A stretch of DNA of 64,000 nucleotides from Nitrospirota bacterium (GTDB lineage: Bacteria; Nitrospirota; UBA9217), in the NCBI GenBank assembly GCA_021814615.1, contig JAKAHZ010000002.1, positions 18,281-82,280 of the forward strand, written 5' to 3'. Within the stretch, counting starts at the first letter, position 1; each line of letters opens with the position of its first letter. Of the stretch, positions 60,146-64,000 are shown one piece after another. The notes beneath the pieces are model-generated. The model ran no database searches, was not told where the DNA came from, and saw only the letters and a list, made by a program, of their open reading frames with translations. The position numbers were made by a program, and so were the translations under genes.

Positions 60146-60862
60146 CTACACTTCCTTCTTCACCTTGGCCTTCTTCATCGTCAGGCCCAGGCCTTCAAAA
60201 AGATAGAAGATGGCGAATCCCCACCACATGGTATACATCACATAGAAGATGAGCAGCCCGATCATGATGCCGGCCTTTTCCGAGACCTTCTGGCCTTCGA
60301 TCTTGTAGAAGTTGTAGGCGGGCTCGACGGCTTTCTTCATCACATCGGACACAATCTTCGATTCCGGGATCATGCCCTGCTTCTTCAGTTCCTTGTCCAT
60401 GACCTTCAGAATATTCCACCACGAGGTCATGACCTCTCGTTCGTCCACGCCGTAGCGGCCGGCGACCTTGTCGCCGTCGTTCCTGAACATGTCGTCGGCG
60501 TCGGTCAGGATCTGCGCCATGATCAACCCCAGGTTGCCGTTCATCTTGATCTCGGGGCTTGCCGTGTTGGCCTGGGCGCCGGCGGCAGCAAGGAGCCGAA
60601 GCGCCAGGGGATTCATCTGATCGGGTTTGTCGAGCTTGACGGTGAGAGCAACGCTCACGGTCTTGAAGTTTTCATTCTTCTTTATAACGTCCGGGATGAA
60701 ATAGGACGACCCCTTGGACAAGCGGTTGAACATATCATCGGAGAACTGCAGGCCGTTTTTCCCGTCGCCGAAGACGGGCGAGAAGATCAGGACCAGAACA
60801 CCCAGGAATGTCACGGCGAGGAAAGCGCCGATGCCCAGTGCTTTTGTATTGAGTGCAGCCAT
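60146..60862 (-). CDS. Membrane protein of the TauE operon
   Basis: 238 residues with an N-terminal membrane helix (about 10-30), a soluble, mostly helical middle (VSVALTVKLDKPDQMNPLALRLLAA) and a C-terminal membrane helix (about 200-225). No characterised family is recognised. It is one base downstream of the TauE gene and upstream of usp, so it may be an accessory subunit. GGAGG precedes the ATG. Confidence 0.7.
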   Translation of the reverse strand: MAALNTKALGIGAFLAVTFLGVLVLIFSPVFGDGKNGLQFSDDMFNRLSKGSSYFIPDVIKKNENFKTVSVALTVKLDKPDQMNPLALRLLAAAGAQANTASPEIKMNGNLGLIMAQILTDADDMFRNDGDKVAGRYGVDEREVMTSWWNILKVMDKELKKQGMIPESKIVSDVMKKAVEPAYNFYKIEGQKVSEKAGIMIGLLIFYVMYTMWWGFAIFYLFEGLGLTMKKAKVKKEV

Positions 60863-60863
60863 G

Positions 60864-62111
60864 TTATGCCTCCTCCCTGAGTGTCTTGACGTTCTGGAAG
60901 AACTTACTGAAGATCCAGAGCCCGAAAATCGCCACCACGATCCAGAACACGATATTGCCGACGAATTCAATAGCGTTGATGGTCGACTTGGACATGGTGA
61001 TGTATTCCAACTCCACCATTTTCTTCGGCAGCGTCGCTGCCCGGTTGATGAATCCGGCGATGATCGAAACAGCGTAGAACCCGCGGATGTGAACACCCTT
61101 CACCACCTTGGTCGTCAGCGCGCCCACCTGGATGCCGATGAGCGAACCGATCAGCATGCCCATGGCAAGAGTGTAGAACACGTACCCGTAGATCGCGTAC
61201 TGCGCGATCGAGGCGAGGCCGGCCGTGAAGATGATCTGCAGGATGTCGGTGCCGACCGTCGTGGCCGTGGAGACGCCGAAGGTATAGACGAACATGGGAA
61301 AGGTCACGAAGCCGCCGCCCACGCCCATGATCGCGGCCAGGATGCCGACCACCGCGCCGCCCAGGGCCACGAACACGCCGGAGATCTTCTTGCCCCCTTC
61401 CACATAGTCCTCGTCGAAGGTGATCATGGGCGGGATGTGCATTTTCTGGAGCTTGAGCGCGAATTCCGTCGTTCCCGCAGGTCCCCCGTGCGCATCGCCG
61501 CCCGAAGCGCCTTTCCGGGATTTCCAGAAATCCATGAGCGCGTACACGCCGAGGAAGCCCAGGAGCACTGCGTAGACCAGGCTGATGAATGCCTCGGACA
61601 GGATCGGGTCCTTGTCATAGAGCACCCGGTTGATCGCACCGCCGACGAAGGTGCCGCCCGCCGACCCGACGAGGAATGCGATCGCCAGTTTGGTGGATAC
61701 ATTGCCCAGTTTCTTGTGAACCGTTGTCCCCATGATGGCTTTCGCGAAGATGTGGAACACGTCGGTTCCCACCGCGAGGATGCCCTTGACGCCCGCAGCC
61801 ATGAGTGCCGGCGTGATGATGAAGCCGCCACCCGCCCCGATGCAGCCCGTGATCAGGCCGGCAGCGAGGCCGATGGCAATGGACACCAGAAAGATGTTCG
61901 TGGAATAGAACGCCGGCGCGTACGCCGTCTTGCTTCCCAGCATGTTGCCCGCGTCCGCCAGCGTGACCAGGAGGATCGGCAGCAGCATAAGAAACAGGAT
62001 CAGCATCTTCTTTCTGTTCTTCACGATACTCATCGACACCTCGTAATCCCACCTGGCATGCGCTACCGATGCCGCTTTCAAAAACTCGTATGTGGATCTC
62101 AACACTCCCAT
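60864..62111 (-). CDS. TauE/SafE family permease, long form
   Basis: 415 residues with about eight to nine membrane segments and two Gly-rich motifs (ITGCIGAGGGFIITPALMAAGV and IMGVGGGFVTFPMFVYTFGVS). An insertion of about 60 residues, polar and Gly-rich, separates the halves. Probably exports sulfite or an organosulfonate. GAGG precedes the ATG at 62111. Its operon begins with a GntR regulator. Confidence 0.85.
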   Translation of the reverse strand: MGVLRSTYEFLKAASVAHARWDYEVSMSIVKNRKKMLILFLMLLPILLVTLADAGNMLGSKTAYAPAFYSTNIFLVSIAIGLAAGLITGCIGAGGGFIITPALMAAGVKGILAVGTDVFHIFAKAIMGTTVHKKLGNVSTKLAIAFLVGSAGGTFVGGAINRVLYDKDPILSEAFISLVYAVLLGFLGVYALMDFWKSRKGASGGDAHGGPAGTTEFALKLQKMHIPPMITFDEDYVEGGKKISGVFVALGGAVVGILAAIMGVGGGFVTFPMFVYTFGVSTATTVGTDILQIIFTAGLASIAQYAIYGYVFYTLAMGMLIGSLIGIQVGALTTKVVKGVHIRGFYAVSIIAGFINRAATLPKKMVELEYITMSKSTINAIEFVGNIVFWIVVAIFGLWIFSKFFQNVKTLREEA

Positions 62112-62150
62112 GTGAAACCTCCCTCCTCGTGATATTGGCATTCGTAATGA

Positions 62151-62903
62151 TCAGCCGATCTGAACCAGTTCGGTCTGCAACTTGTACTTCGTGCCGCTTC
62201 CCATGAGCCGCGTATACGCGAGCGCCCGTCCGCCGTGCCCCACGAACAGCCGGTGCAGGAGCAGCATGGACGAGCCTTTCTCATTCTTCAGGATCGAGGC
62301 GGCATCCTCGCTCATTTCGCCCAGTTCGATCATCTGCACGACCTTCTGGATCTTCTTCGTCGCCCGTTCCTGCACGAGCTCGTAGAGCGGCGTCTGACAG
62401 ACATCCGCCTGATCAATGTCCGGCATCACCTCCAGGGGAATGAAGGATTCCTCGAGATAGGCCGGCTCGCCGTTCACCATGCGTTTGCACAGGATGTAGT
62501 ACACTTCGCCGGCCGCGCCCAGATGGGTCTTGATCTCCTCCGTCGGTGCCTTGGGACCGCGCATGAGCAGTTCCTTCCGCGCCACCACCCCCTCTCCGAA
62601 CATGTCCTCGGTCAGCAGGGTCTTCATGGTGATCCCGTGGTTGGGCAGGCACTGGCTGACAAAGGTTCCCCGTCCCTGGTGCTTGCGGAGATAGCTGCTG
62701 CGCACGAGCTCGGCGATGGCCATGCGCACCGTTGCCTTGCTCACATCGTACATGCGGCAGAGATCGTCCTCCGTCGGGATCTGGGATCCCGACGGCCATT
62801 CGCCCGTCACGATCCGTTCCCGGATGATTTCTTCCATCTGGACATAGAGTTTCTGCTGGCTTTCGCGATCAACGGTTTTTTCAGCGATCTTTTCGGTTAT
62901 CAT
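62151..62903 (-). CDS. GntR/HutC-family regulator with UTRA domain
   Basis: 250 residues: N-terminal winged HTH (QIPTEDDLCRMYDVSKATVRMAIAELVRSSYLRKHQGRGTFV) and a C-terminal UTRA ligand-binding domain (YYILCKRMVNGEPAYLEESFIPLEVMPDI). It likely controls the TauE/membrane protein/usp genes just downstream in response to a small metabolite. It has a long N-terminal extension of about 25 residues. Confidence 0.88.
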   Translation of the reverse strand: MITEKIAEKTVDRESQQKLYVQMEEIIRERIVTGEWPSGSQIPTEDDLCRMYDVSKATVRMAIAELVRSSYLRKHQGRGTFVSQCLPNHGITMKTLLTEDMFGEGVVARKELLMRGPKAPTEEIKTHLGAAGEVYYILCKRMVNGEPAYLEESFIPLEVMPDIDQADVCQTPLYELVQERATKKIQKVVQMIELGEMSEDAASILKNEKGSSMLLLHRLFVGHGGRALAYTRLMGSGTKYKLQTELVQIG

Positions 62904-62944
62904 AAGTTCATCTCTACCTGACGTTATAATGATTGCCCGGGGGC

Positions 62945-62980
62945 AAAAAAAGGGACGACCACTTGCGGTCGCATCGTCCC
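62945..62980 (-). terminator. Intrinsic terminator after the 47-residue gene
   Basis: Minus strand GGGACGA (62980-62974) pairs with TCGTCCC (62958-62952) with an inner ACC/GGT stem, followed by TTTTTTT (62951-62945). Confidence 0.65.
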
Positions 62981-63004
62981 GGAGATAGGAAGAAGAAAAG
63001 GCTG

Positions 63005-63148
63005 CTATGCTTTCACCCGCACCGCCTCAACCGCTGCGGCCTCCTCTTCTTCCTTCAAAGAAAGCTTCTTTGCTTCGTCGAACTCTCCGGCTTCCGCAAA
63101 GGTGACAGCTATCATCATCTCTTCGAGTGCCTTCATAAGCTTTTGCAT
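63005..63148 (-). CDS. 47-residue small acidic/helical protein
   Basis: A small gene of 47 codons: MQKLMKALEEMMIAVTFAEAGE at the start in pieces, then FDEAKKLSLKEEEEAAAVEAV and a basic RVKA end. It is almost entirely helical and amphipathic. GGAGG lies six to ten bases before the ATG. A sigma-54-like promoter is 40 bases upstream and a terminator directly downstream. It lies between the GntR/TauE operon and a divergently unrelated NtrC-type activator on the same strand, so it may be part of that regulon. No family is named with confidence. Confidence 0.65.
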   Translation of the reverse strand: MQKLMKALEEMMIAVTFAEAGEFDEAKKLSLKEEEEAAAVEAVRVKA

Positions 63149-63186
63149 GGAGACCTCCGTTCTGATGAAGTATTGACCTCTTTATT

Positions 63187-63201
63187 TCAATGAACGTGCC
63201 A
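63187..63201 (-). promoter_or_regulatory. Sigma-54-like promoter of the 47-residue gene
   Basis: Minus strand TGGCACGTTCATTGA: exact -24 box, N5, and TTGA in place of TTGC at -12. Predicted start near 63176, leaving a 28-base leader. Confidence 0.5.
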
Positions 63202-63325
63202 ACATGCATATCATTGTTTAATTAAAATAAAATGAAAAGAGCACCAGCATGGTGCAATCATATGTTGCATTTAACGGCATGCTTTATCCGTTCAAAAGAT
63301 GCACGGAGCACTATTTTGTTGCGGG

Positions 63326-64000
63326 TTATAGGGAGATGCCGTACTGCTTGATCTTGCGCTGGAGTTGCTGGCGGTATATGCCGAGGATGGTTGCTGCGCG
63401 GGAAATATTTCCTTCAGCTTCCGAAAGGGCTGCGGTTATGGTATCGCGTTCAATTTTCGTCAGGGCGTCCTTGAGCCTCCTGGCAGCAGCCGGCGCCGGC
63501 GGGCGGGCCGCCGTTTGCCTCAAGGCCGGGGGAAGATCAGCGGGGAGGATCTCCGAGGCATTGGCGAAGGAGACCGCCCGTTCGATGATATTCTCCAGCT
63601 CCCGGACATTGCCGGGATAGGAATACTCGAGAAGCAGGGACAGGGCTTCGCCGCTGATGCACTTGATCAGGATGTCTTTTCGCTTGGGCGCGTGCTTCTG
63701 GACGAAGTGTTTTGCCAAAAGCGTCACGTCTTCCATGCGGTCGCGCAGCGGGGGAAGATGGATGTTGATGACATTCAGCCGGTAGTAGAGGTCTTCCCGG
63801 AACTGCCCCCGCTGGCATGCGGTGCGCAGTTCCTTGTTTGTGGCGGTGATGAAGCGGAGGTCGACGCGGAGCGTGCGGCTTCCGCCGATGCGCATGATCT
63901 CTCCCTCCTGCAGGACGCGCAGCACCTTGGTCTGAAAGAGCGGCGACACATCCCCGATCTCATCGAAGAAAACGGTGCCGCCATCGGACAGTTCGAGCAG
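63326..64000 (-). CDS. NtrC-family sigma-54-dependent activator (partial)
   Basis: The C-terminal portion of an NtrC-type activator; the N-terminal end lies beyond the window. Visible parts are the Walker B region GGTVFFDEIGDVSPLFQTKVLRVLQEGE, RFITATNKELRTACQRGQFREDLYYRLNVI and the Fis-type HTH EGNISRAATILGIYRQQLQRKIKQ. It activates sigma-54 promoters; the small gene at 63005 with its sigma-54-like promoter is an obvious candidate target. Whether it has a receiver domain cannot be seen. Confidence 0.9.
   Translation of the reverse strand: MLELSDGGTVFFDEIGDVSPLFQTKVLRVLQEGEIMRIGGSRTLRVDLRFITATNKELRTACQRGQFREDLYYRLNVINIHLPPLRDRMEDVTLLAKHFVQKHAPKRKDILIKCISGEALSLLLEYSYPGNVRELENIIERAVSFANASEILPADLPPALRQTAARPPAPAAARRLKDALTKIERDTITAALSEAEGNISRAATILGIYRQQLQRKIKQYGISL

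Overview
The window is about 64 kb of GC-rich bacterial chromosome with dense, mostly operonic genes. I saw no rRNA, tRNA, CRISPR array, prophage or intact transposase. The gene set suggests an anaerobic or metal-respiring bacterium of the Desulfobacterota (Geobacter-like) or Nitrospirota type. The evidence is a triheme c-type cytochrome, a tungstate uptake operon, indolepyruvate:ferredoxin oxidoreductase with phenylacetate-CoA ligase, several sigma-54 activators with kinases, NosL-like proteins and an exosortase. I cannot assign the genus from sequence alone.

Layout. 0-7 kb: an exosortase with an adjacent surface-protein substrate, a ClC channel with CBS domains, a Pal lipoprotein, and two paralogous small membrane proteins that look leaderless. 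7-10.6 kb: a ModE/TunR-like regulator followed by two TupA-type binding proteins and TupBC. 10.8-16.7 kb: CcdA with a degenerate thioredoxin, a SpeE-like protein, two NosL proteins, YaeQ and two Dpp-type permeases. 16.8-19.4 kb: KsgA, a candidate structured RNA, and GmhA with an unknown partner. 19.6-26.9 kb: a complete chemotaxis operon (cheY-STAS-cheA-mcp-cheW-cheR-cheB). 27.2-29.3 kb: two UspA-type proteins and small genes, with two sigma-54 promoter-like sites.

30-38 kb is the accessory region. It has lower and uneven GC, two antitoxin-like HTH genes behind identical 52-bp leaders, a B12-binding radical SAM protein, several repeat families, and a 4.3-kb block bounded by 208-bp direct repeats. 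That block carries an exonuclease-endonuclease-phosphatase (EEP) enzyme, a DUF4231/SLATT-like two-TM protein, a DUF2278 protein and a small membrane protein. It is the best candidate here for an undescribed system.

38-49.5 kb: a bPH-like membrane pair, a heme-sensor-like kinase with an NtrC-type regulator, an MFS exporter, TauE, a second ClC channel (with a TrkA-C-like tail) plus a CBS protein, and a divergent RelA/SpoT-like protein. 49.6-53.6 kb: paaK-iorA-iorB. 53.7-56.4 kb: a J-domain protein, the triheme cytochrome and a secreted glycosidase-like protein lacking its acid/base Glu. 56.5-64 kb: a second kinase/NtrC pair, a UspA-TauE-GntR operon, a 47-residue protein behind a sigma-54-like promoter, and a third NtrC-type activator cut by the window end.

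The recurring theme is sensing and regulation: three NtrC-type activators, two histidine kinases, a chemotaxis pathway, three Usp proteins and at least three sigma-54-like promoters. Intergenic spaces repeatedly hold related inverted-repeat 'phrases', which look like a genome-wide family of non-coding repeats.
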